From Zygaena filipendulae (taxonomy: Eukaryota; Arthropoda; Insecta; Lepidoptera; Zygaenidae): 64,000 nucleotides of DNA. A model generated the notes under the pieces. The model did not search any database. It saw nothing but the letters and a program-made list of their open reading frames with translations, and had not been told where the DNA came from. This document shows positions 18,116 through 30,000 of this stretch, piece by piece (the stretch's first letter is position 1; each line of letters begins with the position of its first letter). The stretch is from assembly GCA_907165275.2 (NCBI GenBank), contig OU015674.1:2356001-2420000 (forward strand). The letters are read 5' to 3'. A program made the translations under genes and the position numbers.

Positions 18116-19496
18116 TGTCTGTAAATAAAGAAGAAAAACTTAATATGCATCTAAAACTAGACTAACTAAAACTAACTAAAACTAAGGTGGCATAGGTATC
18201 TAATATCTATATTTTTGCTAGATAAAATAAAATAATACAATTTGTATTTCAAACCTTTTGACATAATTATATAGTCACTACATAGTATAAAACAAAGTCG
18301 CTTTCTCTGTCCCTATATCCCTATGTATACTTAAATCTTTAAAACTACGCAACGGATTTTGATGCGGTTTTCACCAATAGATACTAGATAGAGTGATTCA
18401 TGAGGAAGGTTTATAACTATACTTTATCCTGAAATTCCCGCGGGAACTCTGAAATTACTGCGGGTAAAACCACGCGGGTCAGCTAGTATTGGATAAATGG
18501 AAAAGCTAATAAAAGCTGAGGTTATTTTATGAATCAAATCAAAAAGTTTTTAATGCTACAAAACTAAAAATAAAATAAGAGAGAAGTGGGTAAAAAATAA
18601 AACAGTAGAAAAGGATGGTCCATCGATTGATAATCATCGTGACTCATGGTGCTCTATGCATTATGTAAAATCAAAAAGTATTTGTAACTAATAAAATAAC
18701 CAAAAAAAAATTCTCCATTAGAAGTATTGTAGTTTAATGGATTTTTTCTTGATAATTCAAAAGTCCTCATTCACAATTCCATAATATCATATTTGGAAAT
18801 TCAATAATAGTTCATTTACTTTCTTTGCTTGGTCACCCTACTTTCCTTAAGGCTGCCATGATGGATTGCATAAACACTGCGCTATCAGCAGCTCTATCGG
18901 AGGATCATGTAGGTAACTATTTTATGATATGATCACAAACATTTGACCATACCATGAAGTAGCCATTTGTTTAGCTGTTCATATGGTTAAACTCTGATTC
19001 ATTCATTGATTTGGCCACATAATATGACCAGCAGTTATTTGCCATATTCATGAATTGATTGCATTTCATGAAATAGTTGGCCACATGAATTGATAAATTC
19101 TTAGATTTGGCCACACAACAGCTGATATAGGTACATAATATTTAAAAAAATCACAGACACATTGGGTGTAAAAGACGAATAATTATCTCAGACCAAATCA
19201 CAATGCAAAACTCACATGAGACCGCAAAAGTATATCACAAATTATGGTGAAAAAGATTTACATAGTGATGAAACATCACTCACGAACACCTAACTAGATT
19301 TTATTTGGTCTGAGGACTTGGCGAGTTTTTATTTCGTCTGAGGACTTGGCTTAAAATATCTAGATAAATCTGATAAAACTAGTTGAAGTATACCTACTAT
19401 GGAGCAAACATTTTGGTTCAAATAGAAATGATGCAAAAAAGTAGAAATTTTAACTTGTGTACCTACCAATTTTTTCAAATCTTCAAATTTAACTAC
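18116..19496. other. Upstream of cassette C1, no gene seen
   Basis: This AT-rich sequence is mostly shared with 39830-41950. It contains a CCGCGG-type short-repeat fragment (about 18390-18490) and several CCATATCATGAATTGAT-like pieces. No exon was found. Confidence 0.45.
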
Positions 19497-19516
19497 TTTT
19501 TTTTTTTTTTTTTTTT
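19497..19516 (-). repeat. Poly(A) tail of the LINE
   Basis: A run of 20 T on the plus strand marks the 3' end of the minus-strand LINE, directly next to the target-site duplication. Confidence 0.9.
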
Positions 19517-19764
19517 CCTTAATGGACTTCGCACTTAGTGCATTTGCCAGTGTCGTGTTTTTCGTTTTTATTAAAAACGGAGAAACTTGTGAAGAAAAAA
19601 AGATTTGAACACGGAATTTGGAAAAGGAGACCAGGAAAAGGTTCAGGGGAGTAAATAAAATTCAATACTTATAATACACCAGAATAGGATACTAAAAATA
19701 CAAATAAAATATAAATAAAAATGTAATTGTTAATTAGTAGAAGAAAAATATACATACGAATAGT

Positions 19765-22700
19765 TTATATTTTAATGTTATTAGACATAATATGTGAAGA
19801 TAATATTCTATATATATCAGGATTATTGGATGAAAGAAGTGATGATATGGATGTAGGGAGTGGAACACTGATGGAAGTCAAAGAGTCATAAAAGGTAGAA
19901 CAATTATAGGAGGTACAGGAGAAAATAATATGATTCAAATCACCAACATCTTCCCCGCAAGAACACATCTCACTGGCCACAATGCCAAGTTTAGCTAGAT
20001 GTGCAGGAGAGCAGACATGGCCGAGCCGCATACGGATGATAATTGAGGTTGCAATTTTTTCCAGTTTTGTCTTAAAAAACCAAGGCTTAGTTGGAACACA
20101 TGGTTGTAAACTGTAGTAATGTCTACCTTTTGTAGTGGCACTAATTTTCCATTGTTCCATCCAAGCTTTTTGAAGATGAACTTTAGGGATATTGGTTAAG
20201 TCATGGCAGTAATTATTGAAGGGGTGAAGGTCACCACACTCCACTGCTTCATTAGCAATTTGATCTGCCCTTATATTTCCATTTATACAATGTCCTGGAA
20301 TCCAACAAAAATGTACTGTGTATCCTCTCATTTCACAATCATAAAGTAGCTTCCTTATTTCCAAAATTACGGGATACTGGATTTTGTAAGAAAAGGGAGG
20401 TTTCTCCAGCGCATTCAATACACTGAGGGCATCTGTGAATATGACTGATCTATTTAGTTTCATAACAAGTATATATTCGACAGCCTTGAGAACTCCAAAG
20501 CACTCACCGGTATAAACAGATGTCTCAGGCGGTAACTTAATTTTTTCTACAATATTATATTGACTGTGGTAAACGCCAACACCCACAAATCCATTTATAG
20601 AATGCTTTGAAGCGTCACTGTAAATATAATGCCAGTCATGCCAGTTTATATCGACTTTATATTTAAATACTTTGTTGGAATTACCGTCATTTCTATCAAT
20701 ACCTAAATTATACTTTATTTCTGGTAAAATGAACAGCGATCTAAATGGGGACAGAAATATGGGTAAAACTGGAGTACGGAAAGTAGGAGCTTTAAATGAA
20801 GAAAATTTGTAATAACTTTTAAGCAGACATGGAGGACTTTTATGTGACCAATAACGGGAGGAGGTTGTGAGATCAGAGAGACTATGAAGTTTATAAAAAA
20901 TAGGATGATACAAAAACTGCAAACTACGAAATAAATATTTATCAGAAAGAAATTGACGTCTTAGGGACAAGGGAGGATCTCCACACTCAACCTGTAAAGC
21001 ATTGATCGGACTCGATTTCATGGCTCCAGAAATTATCCTTAAAGCTTTCGATTGGATACCATCTAACTTTTTGAATCCCGCTACACTACCCGGTTCCAAC
21101 AAAAACGTGCCATAATCAATAACACTTCTTATTAAAGCGTTATAAACCAATTTTAAGCAATATGGATGGGCACCCCACCAGACGCCCGCTATACATCTTA
21201 ACAGATTTAAATTTCGTTCACATTTTGTGTATAAGTAGTCGCAATGTTGAAGACCCGTTAGTTTTGAATCTAATACGATTCCTAAAAACTTAACATAAGT
21301 TTTTACCGGAATTGGATCGTTATTAAAACACATTAAAATTGGAGGAGGATTACGCTTACGCGAGAACAAAACAACAGAGCTTTTACTTGCAGATAAGTCT
21401 AGGCCATTTTTATCTAACCAGATTTTCAAAAGGGATAGAGAGTGGGATAATGAATTACAAGCTGTTTGGATCGATTGATCTGAAATGTAAAGGAGTAGGT
21501 CGTCAGCGTACTGTAGGGTTTGAACAGTACCTTCCAGAGATGATTCTAAATCGTAAGTGTAGATATTATATAGTAAAGGGCTTAACACGGACCCTTGGGG
21601 TAGACCTTTCCAAATGTGTCTAGAAGTAGGAGTACCATCCAGAGTTATGATTCTATCCGATAAAATATTTTTTATAAATTTAAGCAGCATAGCTGGTACC
21701 TTAAGTAAAGACAGCTTTTGTATAAGGACAGTGAGAAGCACATTGTCATAAGCTGCATTGATATCTAGAAAAGCAGAAACAACTATTTTGTTTTGAGAGA
21801 AAGCAAGACGGATGTCTGTAGTAAAAATGCTGATGCTATCCAATGTGCCTTTACCCTTCCTAAATCCAAACTGACTATCAGCTAGAAGTTTGTTACTCTC
21901 AATGAACCATTCCAAACGATTCTTAACTAGATGCTCTGCAACATTCGCCATGACCGAGGATAGTGCTATAGGGCGGTATGAGGAAGAATCAGACGGATTT
22001 TTATTTGGTTTTAAAATGGGTATTACAATTTGGTACTTCCAAGGGCCAGGAACATTACCTGTTATCATAATAGTGTTAATTAGGTTTAAGTAATATGAAA
22101 GAGCGGAATCGGTAAGATGTGCAAGGAAAGAATACGGAATACCATCATTACCAGGAGCAGAGTCTTTAACCTTGGCTAAAACAGCTTTTAATTCTGGTAG
22201 TGAAAAAAGTGAATTTAATCCGGTAGGGTCATCTGCTGTAATTGAATGTAATTTATCGCTATTTGCTAACAAATTTTCTTCTGGGACAAAAGGGGGAGCT
22301 AAACGATCTATAAAACTTTCAGATAAAGAAGGGGGCATTATTACATGTGAAGCATCATTAAAACCATACTTAAATCTTCTAATATTTCGCCATACAACAG
22401 AAGGTTGTGTATTCGGTGACAGTGTACTACAAAAACTTTTCCAGCCCTCGGACTTCTTTTTTCTGAGTAGTTTTCGGGTTTCATTTAGGACTAGTGTATA
22501 AATCGCAAAGTTTTCTGAAGTCATTTCATTGCAATAGTCTTTCTCCGCTCGTTTCCTCTTAGTGATGGCTTGTGTACATTCGTTATCCCACCAAGGTGGA
22601 GATGCAATTTTACCAGAAGTAGGATTTTTTGTAGGGAACGTTGCATCTGCAGCTCCAGCTAAAACTACACCTAACGCATTATTACATACAGCTTCAGATC

Positions 22701-23484
22701 CAGATGATATAATAGGAAGTGTCGATACTTTATCATGAACAATACTTCTAAAACGTGTCCACCCTTTTTCGTCTAACCTGTATCGTAAACGTGGACTTTT
22801 ATTTTGTTTTGAAGGAGTACGAAAAGGAAATGTAATTATAATAGGAAAATGGTCACTGCCAAGTGTTGATGAAGTAACGGACCAAGTTAGTGATGAGGCA
22901 AGATTTGGGGTGCAAACAGACAGATCGATTGCACTAACATTTTCCTGTGGATCAGTGCGACGTGTGGGTTCACCAGTATTTAAAATACATATGTTATGGG
23001 AGTCAAAAATATCTAAAAGTCTTTCACCATCATGATTTGTAGTTCCACTACCCCATGATCGGTGGTGAGAGTTAAAATCTCCCAGAACCACAAAAGGTTT
23101 TGGAAGTTTTGTAAAAATATCATTAAGTTCGTCAAATATACTAGACGATGGACGGGGAATATAAACGGATACATAACAAATATTTTTTACTTTAATAGCA
23201 ACTATTGAAATATTATCGGAATGTGTAGGGATAATAACTTGGGAAAAAAGCAAATAATTTTTAACGAGTATGGCAACACCGCCATACCCATCTGATCTGT
23301 CATCTCGAAAACTAACATAACCTGGAATTTTAAAGGAAAAATTTGGTTTTAACCATGTTTCAGAGAGAGCTACTAAAAATGGGTTGTATTTATTAATTAG
23401 ATAGGAAAGATCAGTTTTTTTATTGATTATACTTCGACTGTTCCACTGAACAATCTTGGCTAGGCCCTCTGTGACTATTTTGAT
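19765..23484 (-). CDS. LINE ORF2: endonuclease / reverse transcriptase / RNase H
   Basis: The frame is open from 23484 to the stop at 19765 (1239 codons), but the first ATG is at 23253. The endonuclease domain starts before that ATG (VQWNSRSIINKKTD, then ALSETWL) with GDFNSHH and SDHFP further on (about 58-64 and 133-137, numbering from the ATG). Reverse transcriptase shows AFLDINAAYD, GLPQGSVLSPLL and YADD (582-585). RNase H has the D-E-D-D set at about 880, 917, 941 and 997. A Cys/His motif (CSCGE...H...C) is near the end. The domain needs residues upstream of the first ATG, so translation probably starts by reinitiation or frameshift from ORF1 (+1 frame). Confidence 0.93.
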   Translation of the reverse strand: MKIVTEGLAKIVQWNSRSIINKKTDLSYLINKYNPFLVALSETWLKPNFSFKIPGYVSFRDDRSDGYGGVAILVKNYLLFSQVIIPTHSDNISIVAIKVKNICYVSVYIPRPSSSIFDELNDIFTKLPKPFVVLGDFNSHHRSWGSGTTNHDGERLLDIFDSHNICILNTGEPTRRTDPQENVSAIDLSVCTPNLASSLTWSVTSSTLGSDHFPIIITFPFRTPSKQNKSPRLRYRLDEKGWTRFRSIVHDKVSTLPIISSGSEAVCNNALGVVLAGAADATFPTKNPTSGKIASPPWWDNECTQAITKRKRAEKDYCNEMTSENFAIYTLVLNETRKLLRKKKSEGWKSFCSTLSPNTQPSVVWRNIRRFKYGFNDASHVIMPPSLSESFIDRLAPPFVPEENLLANSDKLHSITADDPTGLNSLFSLPELKAVLAKVKDSAPGNDGIPYSFLAHLTDSALSYYLNLINTIMITGNVPGPWKYQIVIPILKPNKNPSDSSSYRPIALSSVMANVAEHLVKNRLEWFIESNKLLADSQFGFRKGKGTLDSISIFTTDIRLAFSQNKIVVSAFLDINAAYDNVLLTVLIQKLSLLKVPAMLLKFIKNILSDRIITLDGTPTSRHIWKGLPQGSVLSPLLYNIYTYDLESSLEGTVQTLQYADDLLLYISDQSIQTACNSLSHSLSLLKIWLDKNGLDLSASKSSVVLFSRKRNPPPILMCFNNDPIPVKTYVKFLGIVLDSKLTGLQHCDYLYTKCERNLNLLRCIAGVWWGAHPYCLKLVYNALIRSVIDYGTFLLEPGSVAGFKKLDGIQSKALRIISGAMKSSPINALQVECGDPPLSLRRQFLSDKYLFRSLQFLYHPIFYKLHSLSDLTTSSRYWSHKSPPCLLKSYYKFSSFKAPTFRTPVLPIFLSPFRSLFILPEIKYNLGIDRNDGNSNKVFKYKVDINWHDWHYIYSDASKHSINGFVGVGVYHSQYNIVEKIKLPPETSVYTGECFGVLKAVEYILVMKLNRSVIFTDALSVLNALEKPPFSYKIQYPVILEIRKLLYDCEMRGYTVHFCWIPGHCINGNIRADQIANEAVECGDLHPFNNYCHDLTNIPKVHLQKAWMEQWKISATTKGRHYYSLQPCVPTKPWFFKTKLEKIATSIIIRMRLGHVCSPAHLAKLGIVASEMCSCGEDVGDLNHIIFSCTSYNCSTFYDSLTSISVPLPTSISSLLSSNNPDIYRILSSHIMSNNIKI

Positions 23485-24958
23485 TTAGTGTTTCCAATAT
23501 ATTAGCAACGTTGGTCGGTGGTATTAATTTGGATTGAGATAAAAAATTTACTAATGAAACAATAATATCAGTCAAAGGACTAAAGTTACAAGGTGCACTA
23601 TTTTCACTATTAAGGGCACATCCATTAGCTGACATAGGAGACATATTATTATAGTTTGTAATTAAAGCTGCATGAGCTGATTGATCATACCCTTTTGTTG
23701 GACTGAATGGGGATCTAGGTTTTAAAAAAACAGTCTTTTTGTATGATTTCGTTGAAGGATGCGAGGTAGGGACAGTTGTTTTTTGAGTTTGGTTTGTCTG
23801 AGGGCTTGCTACTATATCAGCAAAAGATTTTGTGACAGCAGGATGTAATTTAGATGCTTCGGAATAAGAAACACAATTGTTTGCCATGTATGTCTTTATG
23901 TTTTTTTGGCGGGAGTATTCAGGGCAGAACTTACTAATGGCATGGTGCATGCCAGAGCACAGACAGCAAAATGATGCCTCATCACTTGTGGTACAAGAAT
24001 CACCAGAATGATCTTGTCCACATTTATAACATCGCGGTTTAGATCTGCAGAGAACTTTAGTGTGTCCAAACCTACAACAATTAAAGCATTGGATTGTTGG
24101 ATAAATGTATAAGTCGACTGGTAATGCATTAAAGCACATGAAAATGCGTTTGGGAAGTACCTGACCGTCGAAGGTGACGACAACCGACTGAGATGGCTTC
24201 CACACAGGAGAACCATCAATAATAACTTTATAATTCAGACGCCTAACTTTAATAATGTCTCCACACCCAATCGGAACTGTCATGTTATCTTTTACTTCCT
24301 CCGGGGACCACTCTGGGGGCACTCCGCGCACAATACCTAAACGAGTTATGTTGAAAGAGGGTATAAATGCTTTTAATTTGTGGGAATCCAAAAATATTTT
24401 ATTATTTATAAAAAGATTGGCATCAGCATAGTTTGAAAAACTTATTGAGATTTTATTACGGCCTATTTTTTTTAAACTACCATTAATTATGTTATTAAAT
24501 GAGTTTCTATACAGAATTCTGCCCAAAGTTACAGGATGGAGTGTGGTACCATCATTTGGGGATGACTGATCCCGTTGGATATGTAAGATGTATGGAGATG
24601 AGTCTGTTGGTTCATAAACGGCTCGACCTATGCTTGCATTTGTCTGTTCTTGCAGGGAAGCAGGAATAGATGGTGATTTTAAAAGGATATTTTCAGATAC
24701 GTTAGCTGCAGAATTAGTAATTGGATTTTCTATTAAGGTCTCTGTACAGTTGCAACTATTAGGTTTGATTATACTTTTGTGTGTTCTTTTTTTTTTGTTG
24801 CAACCTTTACAAATCCTGTGCAGTCTGCTGCGTTTTCGCGAGCTTTTACAACCTCCATCAGTGTCTACTGAGGAGTCATTAGATTCAGACATTTGTGCTA
24901 CTGTTACATTTGCTCCAATAAAAGGGATGGATCCCCCAGGATCTGGGGGATCATCCAT
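23420..24958 (-). CDS. LINE ORF1: gag-like nucleic-acid-binding protein
   Basis: ORF1 has 512 codons starting MDDPPDPGGS. The Lys/Cys-rich N-terminus (Cys at 50, 53, 69, 71) is followed by a central region with the GIVRGVPPEWSPEEV motif (about 208-222) typical of Jockey/I-type ORF1. Three zinc knuckles follow: CFNCCRFGHTKVLC (291-304), CYKCGQDHSGDSC (310-322) and CCLC...H...C (331-345). The tail is low in complexity. It probably packages the element RNA. Its end overlaps ORF2 by 65 nt. Confidence 0.92.
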   Translation of the reverse strand: MDDPPDPGGSIPFIGANVTVAQMSESNDSSVDTDGGCKSSRKRSRLHRICKGCNKKKRTHKSIIKPNSCNCTETLIENPITNSAANVSENILLKSPSIPASLQEQTNASIGRAVYEPTDSSPYILHIQRDQSSPNDGTTLHPVTLGRILYRNSFNNIINGSLKKIGRNKISISFSNYADANLFINNKIFLDSHKLKAFIPSFNITRLGIVRGVPPEWSPEEVKDNMTVPIGCGDIIKVRRLNYKVIIDGSPVWKPSQSVVVTFDGQVLPKRIFMCFNALPVDLYIYPTIQCFNCCRFGHTKVLCRSKPRCYKCGQDHSGDSCTTSDEASFCCLCSGMHHAISKFCPEYSRQKNIKTYMANNCVSYSEASKLHPAVTKSFADIVASPQTNQTQKTTVPTSHPSTKSYKKTVFLKPRSPFSPTKGYDQSAHAALITNYNNMSPMSANGCALNSENSAPCNFSPLTDIIVSLVNFLSQSKLIPPTNVANILETLNQNSHRGPSQDCSVEQSKYNQ

Positions 24959-25284
24959 GACAATGAAAAATTTTTATATATAAAATTTGTGACTTACCAC
25001 TATGATGAAACTATACTATAAATAAATAATTAACAATATAAATACAATGAGCAACTAAATATACTCCTCTAAACACTTATAACTTTACAAAAAATATTAT
25101 TGAAAAAATTATCTCGAAAAAAACACCCGCCTAATTCGAGGTTTCCCGCGCTTTTTCAAAATTTAACTACTTATTTCATTTAAAAGATAGTTTGAGTCCC
25201 AAACTAACTAGCACAAATTAACTAGACATATGTCTAAAGACTAACTAGACTCACATTTCACAACACAACTCACAAGTCACAATT

Positions 25285-26620
25285 TTTTTTTTTGGTAAAG
25301 TTTTCCCCCATTTCCGTAGTGATTACCTTCTCTCCACCCCTTTCGGGGTAGGCAGAAGGAAACTTAGTCCATTTAGCCAATTCAGTGGAATATTTCTTCT
25401 TCTGAAGTTATTTACATCGAAATGCATTGGTGAGATGCATTTCGATGCTTTACCGGAACTTTTGGCAGCAAATCTTCGCAGTTGAACCTTAATAGGACGC
25501 TCTGTGGGAAGTTGTATAGAAAAACGAAAACCTCCCGGCGAACGCCCTGTTTCATCTTATTTCACTGTTACCGCACACTGTTTATCACTAATGGATTACT
25601 ATTATGCAAAATCCACCCTATTCACACAATATTAATCACGATAAACTAATTTGCAAAACAAAGAAATAAAACTGACGTCCTCTGCTAAAAATCCCGCCAA
25701 AAGTCCCTCACAAGTCACAAATTAACTAAACTTTTTTTTGGACTCAACACTGAGTGTTGTTTGCCACTTTCATTTTTGGTATTAAGACGATAGGAAGCAA
25801 AGGTAAGGTAAGTCTTTGTTTGAGTCTGTGAAATTTTCTTTTTTTTTTTTTGGTGAAGTTTACCCCTTTCGGGGAAGACAGAAGGAAACTTGGTCCATAT
25901 AGCCAATTCAAGGGTATATTTCTTCTTCTGGAGTTATTTACGAAATGCATTGGTGAGATGCATTTCGATGCTTTACAGGAACTTTTGGCAGCAAATCTTC
26001 GCAGTTGAACTTTAATAGGACGCTCTGTGGGAAGTTGTATAGAAAAACGAAAACCTCCCGGCGAACGCCCTATTTCATCTTATTTCACTGTTACCGCACA
26101 CTGTTTATCACTAATGGATTACTATTATGCAAAATCCACCCTATTCACACAATATTAATCACGATTAACTAATTTGCAAAACAAAGAAATAAAACTGACG
26201 TCCACTCTGCTAAAAATCCCGCCAAAAGTCCTTTTAAATTTTTAAGCTTTCTTATGTAGTTTTTTAATTTACCCCAAGGTCCAACGGGGAAGGCAAAGGA
26301 AGCAAGACTATATAGCCAATTCAGTGGTATTTTGGTTCTTCTGAAGTTATTTACATCGAAATACATTGGTGAGATGCATTTCGATGCTTTACCGGAACTT
26401 TTCTCGGCAAATATTCACAGTTGAACTTTAATAGGACGCTGTGTGAGAAGTTGTATAGCAAAACGAAAACCTCCCGACGAACGCCCTATTACTTTTCTTT
26501 TTTTACTCCAATGGGGAAGGCAAAGGAAGCTAAGTCCATACAGCTAGTTCAGTAGTATTTTTCTTCTTCTGAAGTTTTTTGCATCGAAATGCATTAAAAA
26601 TAAATAAGACTTTAAAAAAT
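25285..26620. repeat. Tandem array of a dispersed repeat, about four partial units
   Basis: The units share AGAAGGAAACTTAGTCCATT, CTTCTTCTGAAGTTATTTAC, GAGATGCATTTCGATGCTTT and GGACGCTCTGTGGGAAGTTG. They begin near 25290, 25840, 26260 and 26500, with the last two shorter. Single copies lie at about 40120-40290 and, inverted, at 63740-63955. No protein is encoded. The array separates the LINE from the second duplicon. Confidence 0.75.
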
Positions 26621-26889
26621 ACACCTAGCACCTTTTATTATAAACTTGATGGTCGATAGGATATCACATCAACGATTATTTATGTATGTATGTGATACCC
26701 TATGTCACTCAGAATCAGTGTAGCTTTTAAGAGAATTTTCAAAATCGGTTTAGTAGATCCAGAGATTACCCCTACATTCTACAACGTCACAAAGTCATCT
26801 CACATTTCACAAACTCACTGTTTATGTAGTTTTAAGTTTATACCATAAACAAAAAACAATCATTTGGAAAGATTTCATTTACTTTATTT

Positions 26890-27016
26890 TATAATAAACA
26901 TATTGTTTTATTTGACTAAATTACAATTACTTATCACAGTAACCGTTTTATATCTTCGACGTTAAGTGTTCTTAGATGGCCGGAAGTTCATGGTATCAAA
27001 GTCCACGTTCCGTCTC
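26890..27016 (-). CDS. A2 last exon and 3'UTR
   Basis: The acceptor TTCACAG is followed by GDGTWTLIP and the stop at 26988-26990, then AATAAA signals near 26905-26890, as in copy A1. The short 3'UTR differs by a few bases. Confidence 0.55.
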
Positions 27017-30000
27017 CTGTGAACACAAAACGAGCATGTACGCAGATAAGCAATAACATGTTAACCCGCAAAATTAATTTAGTTGAATAACTTTTAAAGT
27101 ATAATTTTTTTTGAAATAAAATATATTTTAATCATAATATTATTTTAGGAACCCTTTGTGCGCGAGTGTGACTTGCCGGTTTTGAAGTTCGTTTTATTAT
27201 TTTTTAAAGAATATAATTTATACATATTTACCGCGAAGCAATCGGTTGTCCATCCTCTCAAGCTTCACCATGGGAATACTCGCGGGTGCCCCTGGCACCC
27301 CCGAACCGGCTCCCACACTAGTCACACTGGCCCCCGACGTAGCCACTCCAGCCCCCGACTTAGCCACTCCAGCCTCCGACTTAGCCACTCCAGCCTCAAG
27401 CTTAGCCACTCCAGCCCCCGGCTTAGCCACTCCAGCCCCCGGCTTAGCCACTCCAGCCCCCGGCTTAGCCACTCCAGCTCCCAACTTAGCCACTCCAGCC
27501 CCCAACTGAGCCAGGCTGACCCCCGACGCGGCCCGAGCCCCAGTCTTCGTCTCTATCTCTCCTTCACAAGGTCGTACCACACTACACTTTACGGCACTGT
27601 TGTCGTTAATTTCACTGAGCTTTTTAAGTCTTAGTAACACTTTCCTCGAGGAATGATTCCCTACATCGAGACGGACCTTGTCCGGGGAGTGTTCACTCGC
27701 TGGATGTTGAATGTTAGCTGTATGGAGTGTAGTACAGGGAGTGCTACTTGTGATATCTACATTTAGTGGTCTTAAATCACTCAAAGACAACTTATCTTCT
27801 AAGGGCGGTCTATCTTCTTGTATAAGTTCTTCATTCTCTTCATACTCCTGAAAAAAAAGTTAACTGTAATACTCGTACAACTCTTTTAAACATTATAAGA
27901 CACTATAATTTTATTAATAATTATTAATATTAAATTAAATAATTCTATAGTTAAATTCAATTATTAGATCTATTTTCTTCTATCTATTTATAATAAAACT
28001 GTAGAGAGGTCAATTCTGTACATTGGATATACAACGTAAAACGTAAAAAATAAACAATAATATGATTAAAATACAGGCTTAAATTTTAAGGAGTGCGCAA
28101 AAAAATTGTGGTGGTTCAGTAATAGAACACATTTCCACTATTAGTTAAATTTTTTTTTTTTAATTTTTATCCCACTTTAAATCCGTAAAACATGGATACT
28201 ATCTATTCGTAATAATATCAGCTGTGGATGCACGCGCCGTGACCCGTGAGCCGTACGCGGTGAGGTTGCAGCGGGGGTGAACCTCTCGGGCGACAACTGA
28301 TGCCCAGACACGCTCGGGGCGGGCGAAACGGGCGGGGCGCGCGGGGCAGGCGCCCGCGGCTCGCCCGATAAGCCGACACTGCCGGCCCGACAGTCTGCTT
28401 ACGCATGCGCTATTGTGACGTCGCGTCCTATCGCTTTCCCGCGCAACCCCTGCGCCGCGTGTGTGTCGTACTACTCGTAGTCGTACCTAGGTCATGATGT
28501 CGGACTTTAGTAACCGCGAGTTTTATGAGATGGTCCGGGTGTATCTGTTAAGTGGTGAAAGTTTACGACGTGCTCGCAGAATGTATGTAATGGAGAGCAT
28601 ACCTTGAATGCGAGCCCATGGTATTGTAAACCCCGCGGTCCCTAATGAAATGACAATTTTAGCAGCCACTCAAAGGCTGCTTGATCACGGTCAGTTTAGG
28701 ACCCCCACATCACGCTCAAGGGTCTGGAAGACCTCGACTGGCGGTTGACATCTAAGAAGCCATTTTCTATTTCTTCGAGCGAGATCGAGTAGGTACTTAC
28801 CTAATATCAATAATTTTAATTTTATTATGTTTTTAAAAGTGCCATAATTTAATTGGTTAAATAGGCTAGTTTCCTAAATTTTTCTTTTTAGTCCGTTTTG
28901 TAGATTATTAAAAAATATTGGACACGTATTTTTTTATTTTATATGTAACCAAAAAATAACGGAGATATATCAAGTCGAAATTTCACATGACGTCACGCCT
29001 CGCTACAGTTTGTTCGCACGTTATAGCGAGCTGTGACATCACGAGTCCCCCACCCTAAACTTTAATGCGCTTTATCTATGCATATTTCCATTATTTTAAA
29101 AAAGCAAAAAATACGTGTCTTTTATTTTTTTATTATCTAACTGACGGACTAAATAGAATTTTGATTTTTTTACCCAGGAAACTAGCCTATTATTAATTAA
29201 TGCTTTATTTTCTGCATTTTGATGGTCCTAAGCCTATGAAAGTATGAAGGAAAAATTGGAATTACTCTTCTAATAAAATCAGATCACGGTCTAATCTTAA
29301 AAAGTCTAGTTCGAACTTTTATTTCGTCTGAGGTTCGAACCTGATAGAATTAGCGATCAGCAGGTAGGTAGGTACATTGTAACCCACGTAAATACCTACC
29401 TACGCCTGTGCACGAAAAACGAATGAGCGCTTCGGGCGGCGCGCGGTGGGGCCGGGGGGCGGCGGCGGCGAATAGAGTAGCCATAAAATCAATTTGAAAG
29501 TGAACATCTTCCATTAACAATAACTTTATTTTTTTGTACTAAGACTTATCAAAATAAAAAATAGGTGCTTAATAAAACTCATTTAATTTTAATTGGGCAA
29601 AGTTTGCGCACTGAATTAAATGTATTTCTGTATATTTTATGTCGAAAAAATGTATACTTTAAAAGTTATTCAACATTAGTTTGGAGGTGACCTATCTACA
29701 AAATTCCAAGCGCTACGCCCGCGCCCACCGGTTCAATTTTTTTGTTGCGGGCGGCGTACGCGCCAAATATTGTATTATAAAAAATTTAGACATGAGCTAA
29801 TAGAAATGAAAAAATGTAACCTATATTAAAACATAGTGCGATCGATTCGCTAGTTGATCCTGAGAAAACTACTTTCTAGTTTTCAGTTAATTCATTAACA
29901 CTTTGTATATTCAAAATTAATATTGGAGGATGAATGGTGATCGATACTGATGCCAAAAGTGCAATCAGTAAATTTTTTGTCTGTCTATCTGTATGTGCAC

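Larger units (their letters stand above)
19497..25158 (-). mobile_element. Complete non-LTR retrotransposon (I/Jockey-type LINE with RNase H)
   Basis: The element is about 5.66 kb, bounded by the 12-bp direct repeat AAATTTAACTAC at 19485-19496 and 25159-25170. The minus-strand 3' end is a 20-nt poly(A) (19516-19497). It has a 5'UTR of about 200 nt, ORF1 (gag-like) and ORF2 (endonuclease, reverse transcriptase, RNase H) without internal stops. A complete structure with a clean duplication suggests a recent, possibly still active copy. The site lies at the right end of duplicon 1 and is absent from duplicon 2 (41900-41950). Confidence 0.92.

Noticed and set aside
23896..24219. 107-codon frame inside LINE ORF1
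   Set aside because: It is an alternative frame of ORF1. The zinc knuckles are in the main frame.
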